Under the pieces are notes generated by a model. The model was not told where the DNA came from. It did not search any database and saw nothing but the letters and a program-made list of their open reading frames with translations. Positions 1 through 6,058 of a DNA stretch of 15,095 nucleotides are shown piece after piece; the stretch's first letter is position 1; each line of letters begins with the position of its first letter. Origin of the DNA: Elusimicrobia bacterium RIFCSPLOWO2_01_FULL_59_12 (lineage in GTDB: Bacteria > Elusimicrobiota > Elusimicrobia > 2-01-FULL-59-12); the NCBI GenBank assembly GCA_001800075.1, contig MGUR01000068.1:2766-17860 (forward strand). The letters run 5' to 3'. The translations under genes were made by a program, and so were the position numbers.

Positions 1-281
1 CCGGAGCGGCCAGCGTGGTGAACCGCGAGGGACGATTGGTCGGCTATTTTACGGACGGCGATTTCCGCCGGCTGGCGCCTCAGGACGTTGCGATCCTGGC
101 CAAACGGGTGTCCCAGGTGATGACCTCCCGTCCGCACGTCCTTTCTCAGCAAACCAAGATCTTCGAGGCCGCGGCGTATCTCCGGAAGTACCGGTGCGAC
201 AATATGCCCGTGGTAAACGGCCGCGGCCGCCCCATCGGGTTGCTGGATGAACGGGACTTGCTTTCGGAAGGGCTGCTTTGA
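1..281 (+). CDS. kdsD: KdsD-like arabinose-5-phosphate isomerase, C-terminal CBS part (5' truncated)
   Basis: The reading frame is open from the window edge and ends at TGA 279-281, so about 92 C-terminal residues are visible. KdsD converts ribulose-5-phosphate to arabinose-5-phosphate, the first committed step towards Kdo in LPS. It has an N-terminal SIS domain (outside the window) and a C-terminal pair of CBS domains. What is seen is the end of the first CBS (VNREGRLVGYFTDGDFRR) and all of the second (VMTSRPHVLS, then DNMPVVNGRGRPIGLLDERD), closing with LLSEGLL. This matches the usual KdsD ending. The apparent GTG at 15 is internal, because coding similarity continues upstream of it. Position directly before lptC supports KdsD over other CBS proteins. 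Without the SIS domain another CBS-domain protein cannot be excluded. Confidence 0.78.
   Translation, partial: GAASVVNREGRLVGYFTDGDFRRLAPQDVAILAKRVSQVMTSRPHVLSQQTKIFEAAAYLRKYRCDNMPVVNGRGRPIGLLDERDLLSEGLL
266..280 (+). promoter_or_regulatory. Ribosome binding site deciding the TTG start of lptC
   Basis: GGAAGGG at 266-272 lies five bases before TTG 278-280. This supports a TTG start that overlaps the TGA stop of the kdsD-like gene (279-281). No in-frame ATG lies nearby, and later starts would cut into the hydrophobic N-terminal segment. Confidence 0.6.
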
Positions 282-814
282 GGCGAGGAGGCCTGTGGGT
301 TCTGGTGGGGATCACGGCGGCGGGGTGGGGATGCAAGAGGTCGTCTGCCTCTTCGATGTTTCAAGTGACCGGCGCCGGAAAATTTTCGCAGGTGCTGAAA
401 GATTTCCAAATGCAGGATATTTATAACGGGACCAAAAACATGGTGGTGGAATCGGTGGAAGGGCGCGTGCGGGAAAAAGACCAGGCGGTCGATGTCGACA
501 AGCCCCGGGTGACGTTTTATAAGCAGGGCGCCGTGTCGTCCGTCCTGACGGCGCCGAAAGGGGTGGTCGCGATGAACACCCACGCGGTTCAGGTCTGGGG
601 CGGCGTCACGGTGGTGACGAAAGGCAGCAGCACGACGTTGACCACCGAAAGTTTGCGGTATGACCCGAAAAAGCAGCGTTTTATGACCCAGGACCCGGTC
701 CGGCTGGAACGGGCGGATTCGGTGACGATCGGCGTGGGCCTGGACGCCGAGCCGGATCTAAGCCGCGTCCGCATCGGCCGCGAGAAGGTTTATGTTAAAA
801 GACGTTCGACGTAG
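278..814 (+). CDS. lptC: LPS export protein LptC
   Basis: The 178-residue product matches the LptC family in length (about 190). LptC is a bitopic inner-membrane protein that takes LPS from the LptB2FG transporter and passes it to LptA in the periplasm. It has a short hydrophobic N-terminal segment (about residues 6-18) followed by a beta-strand-rich domain. Family-like stretches are GVVAMNTHAVQVWGGVTVV, LTTESLRYDPKKQRFMTQD and a VGLDAEPDLS ending. The TTG start is backed by a good ribosome binding site and overlaps the kdsD stop, implying translational coupling. Cys19 in AAGWGCKRS gives a weak lipobox-like look, but Gly at -3 is atypical, so membrane anchoring by the N-terminal helix is equally likely. 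The gene overlaps lptA by 23 bases. Confidence 0.87.
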   Translation: MRRGGLWVLVGITAAGWGCKRSSASSMFQVTGAGKFSQVLKDFQMQDIYNGTKNMVVESVEGRVREKDQAVDVDKPRVTFYKQGAVSSVLTAPKGVVAMNTHAVQVWGGVTVVTKGSSTTLTTESLRYDPKKQRFMTQDPVRLERADSVTIGVGLDAEPDLSRVRIGREKVYVKRRST

Positions 815-1325
815 TCTGGTGGTTTGTTTGATGATTATCATTCCCGCAGTCGTAAGCGGGAATCCAGCGGCGTCAACGACACTGGATCCCCGCTTTCGCG
901 GGGATGACGACATGAAAGGCGACGAAGCCACGATCACCAGCGACCATATGGAACTCATCAATCATGGAGAAAAAACGATTTTTGATGGCCACGTTGTGCT
1001 CCAGCGGCCTCCCTACGAACTGAAAGCAAAACGCATGACCCGTGCGCAGGGAACGGGGCACGTGGACGTGGAGGGTCAGATCGTGGCGACCTGGGTGAGC
1101 CCGGAGGGCGGTCAGGTGCGGGTGCAGGGTGACCGCGGCCGATACGATCCCAACACGGAAAAGGCGGAACTTTGGACGAACCCATCCCGCAAAGTCAAAG
1201 TGGACTGGAAGGATGAGCAGGGCAGCGCCCGTTTTTACAGCGCGCGCGCGGAATTTGAAGGGGCCACGCGGAAGGTTCGCCTGGTGAATCACGTCACAGG
1301 GCATGTGGTTCCGGCGCCTCGATGA
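792..1325 (+). CDS. lptA: LPS transport periplasmic protein LptA, with a repeat-encoded N-terminal segment
   Basis: The 177-residue product resembles LptA, the periplasmic bridge that carries LPS from LptC to LptD. After the N-terminus it shows the OstA/LptA pattern: ATITSDHMEL, FDGHVVLQ, LKAKRM, VRVQGDRGRYDPNTEKAELW, and a C-terminal strand region. The ATG at 792 is chosen because it gives a basic start (KDVRR) and a hydrophobic run (residues 8-21) like a Sec signal peptide. GAGAAGG at 782-788 precedes it, though only three bases away. Odd point: residues 16-39 are encoded by a palindromic repeat (838-909), so half of the signal peptide and the linker LDPRFRGDDD derive from repeat DNA. A later start at ATG 912 would drop the signal and the repeat, but would leave a protein with no export signal. 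It overlaps lptC by 23 bases and lptB by 4 (ATGA). Confidence 0.83.
   Translation: MLKDVRRSLVVCLMIIIPAVVSGNPAASTTLDPRFRGDDDMKGDEATITSDHMELINHGEKTIFDGHVVLQRPPYELKAKRMTRAQGTGHVDVEGQIVATWVSPEGGQVRVQGDRGRYDPNTEKAELWTNPSRKVKVDWKDEQGSARFYSARAEFEGATRKVRLVNHVTGHVVPAPR
838..909 (+). repeat. dRS3/REP-like palindromic repeat inside lptA
   Basis: Two hairpins lie in inverted orientation. The left has stem ATTCCCGC (840-847) pairing with GCGGGAAT (856-863) around an 8-base loop. The right has ATCCCCGC (886-893) pairing with GCGGGGAT (898-905) around TTTC. The two halves are also inverted copies of each other: TCATTCCCGC (838-847) against GCGGGGATGA (898-907), and GCGGGAATCCAG (856-867) against CTGGATCCCCGC (882-893), each with one mismatch. 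The right hairpin resembles the ATTCCC-N8-GGGAAT core of Neisseria dRS3 repeats. The element is 72 bases (24 codons), lies in frame in lptA and contains no stop. The reverse strand reads VIPAKAGIQ, a peptide often seen where such repeats are translated. Confidence 0.85.
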
Positions 1326-2062
1326 GCCCGCCTACGGATCAGGCAGGCCTTCAAGCCAAGGCGCTGGTGAAGTCCTACGGCCGCCGGAATGTGGTCCGCG
1401 GCATCGAGATCGAGGTCCGGCCGGGCGAGATTGTCGGTCTTCTGGGTCCCAACGGGGCGGGCAAGACCACCAGTTTTCATATGATTGTCGGACTGATCCG
1501 CCCGGAAAGCGGTTCGGTCTTGCTGGGAGGCGAGGATATCACCCGGCAGCCCATGTATCGTCGGGCGCGCCTGGGGATCGGTTATCTCGCGCAGGAGCCT
1601 TCGATTTTCCGTCGGCTGACAGTTGAACAGAATCTGCTGGCGATTTTAGAGATGCGGATGGATTCTGAGCAGGAGCAGCGTCGTAAGATGGATGTCCTGC
1701 TGAGCGAATTAGGACTTCTGCCGTTGCGCCACCAGTTGGCGGTCACATTGTCCGGCGGGGAGAAGCGACGCTGCGAGGTCGCGCGCGCGCTCGTCACGGA
1801 CCCGAAATTTTTGTTGCTGGATGAGCCGTTTGTCGGGATTGATCCTCTGGCCGTGGATGACCTTCAGGGAGTCGTGAGAAAGCTGAAGGGACGCGGCATT
1901 GGGGTTCTGATCACCGACCACAATGTGAGGGAAACTTTGGAAATCGTGGATCGCGCCTACATCATGTACGAAGGCCGGGTGCTGACGCACGGGAACGCGC
2001 AGGAACTGCTGGCGGACCCGGAAGCCCGCCGCGTGTATCTGGGGGAGCGTTTCAGCCTATGA
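1322..2062 (+). CDS. lptB: LPS export ABC transporter ATPase LptB
   Basis: The 246-residue product is the cytoplasmic ATPase of LptB2FG, which powers LPS extraction from the inner membrane. All ABC motifs are present: Walker A GPNGAGKTT (42-50), Q-loop in GYLAQEPSIFRRLTVEQN, signature LSGGEKRRCEVARAL, Walker B FLLLDEPFVGIDP, and switch histidine in LITDHNVRETL. The wording around these motifs (YLAQEPSIFRRLTVE, GIDPLAV, TDHNVRETL) is specific to LptB rather than amino-acid transporters. Length matches the family (about 240). The ATG overlaps the lptA stop as ATGA, so the two are probably translationally coupled. In many diderms rpoN follows lptB; here hpf follows after about ten bases. The membrane partners lptF and lptG are not in the window. 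Confidence 0.96.
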   Translation: MSPPTDQAGLQAKALVKSYGRRNVVRGIEIEVRPGEIVGLLGPNGAGKTTSFHMIVGLIRPESGSVLLGGEDITRQPMYRRARLGIGYLAQEPSIFRRLTVEQNLLAILEMRMDSEQEQRRKMDVLLSELGLLPLRHQLAVTLSGGEKRRCEVARALVTDPKFLLLDEPFVGIDPLAVDDLQGVVRKLKGRGIGVLITDHNVRETLEIVDRAYIMYEGRVLTHGNAQELLADPEARRVYLGERFSL

Positions 2063-2075
2063 GGATGTGTTTATG
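2061..2075 (+). promoter_or_regulatory. Ribosome binding site selecting the hpf ATG at 2073
   Basis: GAGG at 2061-2064 overlaps the end of lptB and lies eight bases before ATG 2073. A GTG at 2067 is in the same frame but would be too close to this site. It would also add two residues before MELNMTARH, the usual family start. Confidence 0.5.
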
Positions 2076-2609
2076 GAATTGAATATGACGGCACGGCATT
2101 TGAAACTCACGCCGGCGCTCTCCGAATACGCCCAGCGCAAGCTGGAAAAAGCGAAAAAGTATTTCGGGCGCCTGATCTGGGCGCAGGTGATACTGGATGT
2201 GGAAAAAAACCGGCACATCGCCGAATTTGTGGTGCATGCGGCGAGGCACACGTTTACGGCCAAGGAAGAGTCTGCGGATCTATACGCGGCGATCGACCTA
2301 GCCAGCGACAAGATCGATGAACAATTGCGCCGGCACAAGGAGCGCCAGCGCCCCTCCCGCGCCGCAGGCGCCGGCCGTCGCCGAGCCCCTTGGACCGAAT
2401 TGCCCTCGGTTTTGCCGGAAGCACCCGACCCCCGCGTGAGCAGCATCAAGGTGCTGCGCCTCGGCTCGCTCACCCTGCCGGAGGCGATCCGGACGATGGA
2501 GCAATCGGAAAGCGCCCATTGGATTTTTATCAACAAAGACAACGACCGCGTCACGGTCGTGTATCGAAAACCTGACAGGACCTTTGGGGTCGTGGAATCG
2601 ATTACTTGA
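2073..2609 (+). CDS. hpf: Ribosome hibernation promoting factor, long form
   Basis: The product has 178 residues from ATG 2073. Hibernation factors bind the 30S decoding centre in slow or starved cells and stop translation. The N-terminal S30AE domain (about 1-92) begins MELNMTARHLKLTPALSEYA, as in the family, and ends in a basic helix. A Pro/Arg/Ala-rich linker follows (about 93-122), then a C-terminal domain (SSIKVLRLGSLTLPEAI, then WIFINKDNDRVTVVYRKPDRTFGVVES). The C-terminal domain marks the long form, which in other bacteria dimerises 70S ribosomes into 100S particles directly. It differs from the short Hpf next to rpoN in E. coli. It sits about ten bases after lptB, where rpoN would be expected between them. 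A repeat-filled gap follows before the PTS genes. Confidence 0.92.
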   Translation: MELNMTARHLKLTPALSEYAQRKLEKAKKYFGRLIWAQVILDVEKNRHIAEFVVHAARHTFTAKEESADLYAAIDLASDKIDEQLRRHKERQRPSRAAGAGRRRAPWTELPSVLPEAPDPRVSSIKVLRLGSLTLPEAIRTMEQSESAHWIFINKDNDRVTVVYRKPDRTFGVVESIT

Positions 2610-2617
2610 CAATTATT

Positions 2618-2732
2618 CGTCGCCCTCGCGGAAGCGGGGGTCCAGAAACAATGACGCCACGGGATTCCCGCCCTCCACACGACTGGGCGGGCGCGCCGGA
2701 AGTGTGGCGTGCGCGCTTTCGCGGGAATGACG
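2618..2732 (+). repeat. Degenerate composite palindromic repeat between hpf and ptsN
   Basis: The 139-base gap between hpf and ptsN is filled by a diverged relative of the repeat in lptA. Bases 2618-2645 read in reverse complement match the 28-base right arm at 882-909 with about five differences. Bases 2705-2732 match the same arm in direct orientation, best over the last 20 bases (CGCTTTCGCGGGAATGACG core). Further inverted pairs lie inside: ATTCCCG (2664-2670) with CGGGAAT (2722-2728), CCCGCCC (2667-2673) with GGGCGGG (2685-2691), and CCACAC (2675-2680) with GTGTGG (2702-2707). The RNA could fold strongly, but no T-run follows, so it does not look like an intrinsic terminator. It might act as an mRNA stability or processing site. 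Confidence 0.7.
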
Positions 2733-2748
2733 GGTGTGAGGAGGCAGG

Positions 2749-3240
2749 ATGCTAGCAAATCAAGAAGAGAAGTGGGAAAAACTCAAGGTCCTCGATTTTC
2801 TGGACCCCGCATCCGTGGTGGTGGATCTCGCCGCCACCCATAAAAGGGCGGCTCTGGAAGAATTAGCCTCCCTGTTGGAAAAGAGCGGCAAGGTCAGGGA
2901 CGCCAAAGCGACGGTTGACATCCTTCTGGAACGTGAGAAGCTGGGCTCCACCGGCATCGGCCAGGGCATCGCGATCCCGCATGCGAAAACGGATCAAACG
3001 ACGCAGGTGGCGGCGGCCTTCGGTTTGTCGCGACGCGGCGTGCAGTTTGACGCGCTGGACGGCGAGCCGGTATACATCTTTTTCCTTCTGGTGGCGCCTC
3101 CGGATGCCGCGGGTCTCCATCTCAAGGCACTGGCGCGCATCTCCCGCTTGTTGAAGGACAAGTTTTTCCGGCAGTCCCTGCGCGATGTGAAAGATGCCGT
3201 CGAAGTGCTGAAGATCATCCGGGATGAGGATCAGTACTGA
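2749..3240 (+). CDS. ptsN: PTS EIIA of the fructose/nitrogen (PtsN) type
   Basis: The 163-residue single-domain product belongs to the EIIA-fructose/Ntr fold. It would accept phosphate from HPr on His78, seen in GIGQGIAIPHAKT. Further family stretches are STGIGQGIAIPHA, AFGLSRRGVQFDALDGEPV and IFFLLVAPPDAAGLHLKALARISRLL. There is no attached EIIB or EIIC domain, which suits a regulatory PtsN-type role (potassium and nitrogen control in proteobacteria) better than transport. The ATG at 2749 has GAGGAGG at 2738-2744. It is followed three bases later by hprK and sits two genes before rapZ, echoing the E. coli hpf-ptsN-rapZ order. Whether it serves a PtsN role here is inferred from context. Confidence 0.87.
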   Translation: MLANQEEKWEKLKVLDFLDPASVVVDLAATHKRAALEELASLLEKSGKVRDAKATVDILLEREKLGSTGIGQGIAIPHAKTDQTTQVAAAFGLSRRGVQFDALDGEPVYIFFLLVAPPDAAGLHLKALARISRLLKDKFFRQSLRDVKDAVEVLKIIRDEDQY

Positions 3241-3243
3241 TCC

Positions 3244-4239
3244 ATGGCTGCCACGATGCTCGTCGCGGATCTTCTGCAGGAACGTCAAAAAGAACTCGAG
3301 CTGTCGTTGTTGGCGGGCGCAAAAGGCGTTCGCCGGCAGATCACGGTATCGGAGATCAACCGGCCGGGTTTGGCGATCAGCGGTTACCTGGATTATTTTC
3401 CTTCCGAACGCGTCCAGATCATGGGCTTGGGTGAACATACCTACTTAAAAACCCTCGAACCCTCGCGGCGGCTGGACGTTCTGCAGAAAGCCTTCTCCTA
3501 CAAAAACCTGCCCTGTGTCGTGGTGACGCGAGGCATCAAGCCGCACCCGGAAGTGCTCCGAGCGGCCGAACGGGTCACGTTGCCCGTTCTGCGTTCCGGT
3601 CTCACCACCGCGCACCTCATCGGCGAACTCACGGTTTTTCTGGAAGAAAAGCTCGCCCCCACGACCACGATCCACGGCGTTTTGATGAATGTCTATGGAT
3701 TGGGAGTGCTTCTGGTGGGGGATTCAGGCATTGGGAAATCGGAATGCGCGCTGGAACTCATCAAGCGCGGCCACATGCTGGTGGCGGACGATGTCGTGGA
3801 GATCAAGCATCGCCTGGGCGGCATGCTCCATGGGACCGGCGCTGAGCTCATACGCCATCACATGGAACTCCGCGGCCTGGGCATCATCGATGTCCAAAAG
3901 ATTTTCGGCGTTTCCAGCGTTCTGGACCGGACGCGCATTGAATTGGTGATTCGCCTGGAAGAGTGGCGGCAGACGGTCGAGTACGATCGGCTGGGCTTGA
4001 GCGACCAGACCACATCGATTTTAGGCGTTCGGGTTCCCGAGATCGTCATGCCCGTGCGTCCCGGCCGGAATCTGGCGGTCCTGGTGGAGGTCGCCACGCT
4101 CAATCAACGGCTCAAGTACCGGGGCCAGTTTACGGCGAAGGATTTCAGCAAAAAACTGATCGCCATGATGGCCAAGGGTCCCGCCGAGAAACCTTCTGAG
4201 AACCGCAAGAAAGCCAAAACCCGTGAGAAAGAAAAATAG
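3244..4239 (+). CDS. hprK: HPr kinase/phosphorylase
   Basis: The 331-residue product is the bifunctional HprK/P, which adds phosphate to, or removes it from, Ser46 of HPr. The N-terminal domain covers about 1-135. The kinase domain has an unusual P-loop GDSGIGKS (159-166), acidic residues in VADDVVEI (Asp182-Asp183), and the signature MELRGLGIIDV (207-217) needed for dephosphorylation. A basic tail rich in Lys and Arg (about 312-331) extends past the family core and overlaps the start of rapZ. Length is normal (about 310-330). Two starts are possible, ATG 3244 and ATG 3256; neither has a well-placed ribosome site, and GAGGA at 3226-3230 is rather far. HPr in this window keeps Ser46, so kinase and substrate are matched. 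Confidence 0.96.
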   Translation: MAATMLVADLLQERQKELELSLLAGAKGVRRQITVSEINRPGLAISGYLDYFPSERVQIMGLGEHTYLKTLEPSRRLDVLQKAFSYKNLPCVVVTRGIKPHPEVLRAAERVTLPVLRSGLTTAHLIGELTVFLEEKLAPTTTIHGVLMNVYGLGVLLVGDSGIGKSECALELIKRGHMLVADDVVEIKHRLGGMLHGTGAELIRHHMELRGLGIIDVQKIFGVSSVLDRTRIELVIRLEEWRQTVEYDRLGLSDQTTSILGVRVPEIVMPVRPGRNLAVLVEVATLNQRLKYRGQFTAKDFSKKLIAMMAKGPAEKPSENRKKAKTREKEK

Positions 4240-5110
4240 ACGCCGCGCCCGGAAGGACCGGCTGCTCTTCTGGATCGTGACGGGCATGTCGGGCGCTGGA
4301 AAGTCCCAGGCCATCAACTGCTTCGAGGACTTCGGGTTTTTCTGCGTCGACAATCTGCCTGTGGCATTGCTGCCGCGCATGGCGGAGCTCTGCATGCGCT
4401 CGGGCGGGCCCCTGCACCGCGTGGCGCTGGGGATCGATGTCCGGGAGGGGAGCTTCCTTCACGATCTTTACGACACCATCGGTCGGTTGAAGAGGGACGG
4501 CGTGGACTGCCGCATCGTGTTCCTTGACGCGGATGACAAAACCCTCTACCGCCGGTTTTCAGAAACACGACGCCGCCACCCGCTGGGCAAAAGCGTGCGC
4601 GATGGCGTGAGGGAAGAGCGCCGCCGCCTGTCCAAATTAAAAGGCATGGCGCACAAGATCATCGATACCTCCAGCATGACGCTGTCTGAATTGAAAGAAA
4701 CCGTGTCGGGACTTCTGGCCGTGCGCCGGGCCGATGAAATGCAGCTGGGGGTGATCTCTTTTGGCTACAAATACGGCCTGCCGGCGGACGTCGATATCAT
4801 CTGGGATGTGCGTTTCCTGCCCAATCCCAATTATGTCCATCGCTTGAAAGACCATACCGGCCAAGACGCGCCCGTGCGCCGTTTCGTATTGTCCAATCCC
4901 ATCGCCCAGCATTTTGAGAAAAAGTTTTTCAGCCTGCTGCTCGAATCGCTCCCGTATTACATGCGGGAAGGAAAGAGCTACTTGACCGTGGCCGTCGGCT
5001 GCACCGGCGGGCGGCACCGCTCGGTGGCGATGGCCGAGGCATTAAAAGCGACCCTGGCCCATCATGGCTACAAGGTGCGCGTTCACCACCGGGATGTTGA
5101 TCATGAATAG
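4223..5110 (+). CDS. rapZ: RapZ family nucleotide-binding protein (YvcJ/RapZ)
   Basis: The 295-residue product matches RapZ (284 in E. coli). The N-terminal kinase-like domain has Walker A GMSGAGKS (21-28) and the family wording FEDFGFFCVDNLPVALLP. FLDADDKTLYRRFSETRRRHPL follows in the Walker B region. The C-terminal domain carries the hallmark GCTGGRHRS (259-267), part of the pocket that senses glucosamine-6-phosphate in E. coli. In E. coli RapZ guides RNase E to the sRNA GlmZ; outside enterobacteria the RNA target is usually unknown, and GlmZ is not expected here. The GTG at 4223 overlaps hprK by 17 bases and gives a basic N-terminus (RKKNRRRARK), somewhat longer than usual. A later start such as GTG 4277 would lie too close to the P-loop. 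Confidence 0.94.
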   Translation: MRKKNRRRARKDRLLFWIVTGMSGAGKSQAINCFEDFGFFCVDNLPVALLPRMAELCMRSGGPLHRVALGIDVREGSFLHDLYDTIGRLKRDGVDCRIVFLDADDKTLYRRFSETRRRHPLGKSVRDGVREERRRLSKLKGMAHKIIDTSSMTLSELKETVSGLLAVRRADEMQLGVISFGYKYGLPADVDIIWDVRFLPNPNYVHRLKDHTGQDAPVRRFVLSNPIAQHFEKKFFSLLLESLPYYMREGKSYLTVAVGCTGGRHRSVAMAEALKATLAHHGYKVRVHHRDVDHE

Positions 5111-5119
5111 GAGCGGGCC

Positions 5120-5530
5120 ATGATCGGCGTCGCGATTATCACGCACGGGCATTTTGGGGAAGAACTTCTGCGCACCGCGGAAGAAATCGTCGGCCGGCAG
5201 GACGCGGTGTTGGCCTATTCCGTCACCAGCGAAACCGGCACCGATAACATTTGCCGTTTTATTGAAAAGGCCATGAGCCAGCTTCATGCCTCGGAGGGGG
5301 TCCTGTTTCTGGTGGACATGCTGGGCGGTACGCCCTGCAACACGGCCGTCCTCAAAACGAAAGACGCCCCCGCGGAGGTCGTGACCGGCATCAATCTGTA
5401 CATGTTGATCTCTGCCTTCACCCATCGGACCCACCTGGAGGTGCGCGCGCTGGCCTTGAAGGCGGCGGAAGACGGCAAGCGTGCGATCGGCCTTCCGAAA
5501 GACCTGTTGCTGAAAAAGGCCGCACCCTGA
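5120..5530 (+). CDS. manX: PTS mannose-family EIIA
   Basis: The 136-residue product is a single EIIA-Man domain. It starts MIGVAIITHGHFGEELL with the phosphorylated histidine expected at His9 (ITHG). The second conserved motif is VDMLGGTPCN, and GINLYMLI follows as in the family. It would take phosphate from HPr-His15 and pass it to the EIIB encoded next. AGGAG at 5109-5113 lies six bases before the ATG and overlaps the rapZ stop. In E. coli ManX carries EIIA and EIIB fused, whereas here they are separate genes. The gene ends TGATG, sharing one base with the EIIB start, so translation is probably coupled. The sugar specificity cannot be told from EIIA. Confidence 0.93.
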   Translation: MIGVAIITHGHFGEELLRTAEEIVGRQDAVLAYSVTSETGTDNICRFIEKAMSQLHASEGVLFLVDMLGGTPCNTAVLKTKDAPAEVVTGINLYMLISAFTHRTHLEVRALALKAAEDGKRAIGLPKDLLLKKAAP

Positions 5531-6048
5531 TGCCCGTCGTTCTGGTGCGTATCGATGATCGTCTCGTCCATGGCCAGGTGGTCGAAGGCTGGCTGAAAGC
5601 GATCCGCGCGAGCTGGATAGTCGTGGCCAGCGATCCCGTCGCGGCGGATGAAACGCAGAAAGCCCTGTATCTACTGGCCGTGCCACAGGGCATCAAGTTG
5701 AGCTGTTTGTCGATCCTCGATGCAGCAAAAGCGTGGGGGGATGAGAGCTGGAAAAAGGAGCGGGTCTTGGTCCTGGTCGCGTCGCCGCAGGACGTGGTAG
5801 CCCTGGTGAATCAGGGCGCCCAGATGAAATCAGTCAATGTGGGGGGGATGCATTACAAAGAGGGACGGGTCCAGGTGTTGAAAGCGGTTTCGGTGGATGA
5901 CAAGGATGTCGCGGCCTTGAGAACGCTCGCGCAAAAAGACATCTTGCTGGAGGCCCGTCCGCTTCCCTTGGATGAGCCGATTGAGCTGAAGCCCTATCTG
6001 GACCGGTGGCAGCAGGACCGCGAGGTGTTGCGGGACCAGCCCCGTTAG
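5530..6048 (+). CDS. manB-like: PTS mannose-family EIIB
   Basis: The 172-residue product is an EIIB of the mannose/fructose/sorbose family. It starts with the active-site loop VRIDDRLVHGQVVEGW, in which His14 is the phosphorylated residue (a histidine rather than the cysteine used by most other EIIB families). Downstream come VVASDPVAADETQKALY, a Lys/Asp-rich stretch near KKERVLVLVASPQDV, and NVGGMHYKEGR, all characteristic. It would phosphorylate the sugar carried by EIIC/EIID. The start shares one base with the EIIA stop. In this family EIIC normally comes next, but here a GH57 enzyme gene follows after ten bases. The symbol is a label for the family only. Confidence 0.92.
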   Translation: MPVVLVRIDDRLVHGQVVEGWLKAIRASWIVVASDPVAADETQKALYLLAVPQGIKLSCLSILDAAKAWGDESWKKERVLVLVASPQDVVALVNQGAQMKSVNVGGMHYKEGRVQVLKAVSVDDKDVAALRTLAQKDILLEARPLPLDEPIELKPYLDRWQQDREVLRDQPR

Positions 6049-6058
6049 CGAAATCCCT

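Noticed and set aside
838..909. Repeat in lptA as a CRISPR unit or a transposon end
   Set aside because: There is only one full copy here with no regular spacers, no flanking transposase gene and no clear target duplication.
873..1304. Reverse-strand open frame opposite lptA ending in VIPAKAGIQ
   Set aside because: The peptide is the familiar translation of the palindromic repeat in the reverse direction; the rest is antisense of lptA.
2606..2640. TTGACA at 2606-2611, a perfect -35-like hexamer overlapping the hpf stop
   Set aside because: No -10-like hexamer lies 16-18 bases downstream, where the sequence is GC-rich repeat DNA. A promoter for ptsN is possible but not supported.
2667..2691. 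CCCGCCC/GGGCGGG hairpin as an intrinsic terminator after hpf
   Set aside because: The stem is GC-rich but is not followed by a run of T; it is better explained as part of the degenerate repeat.
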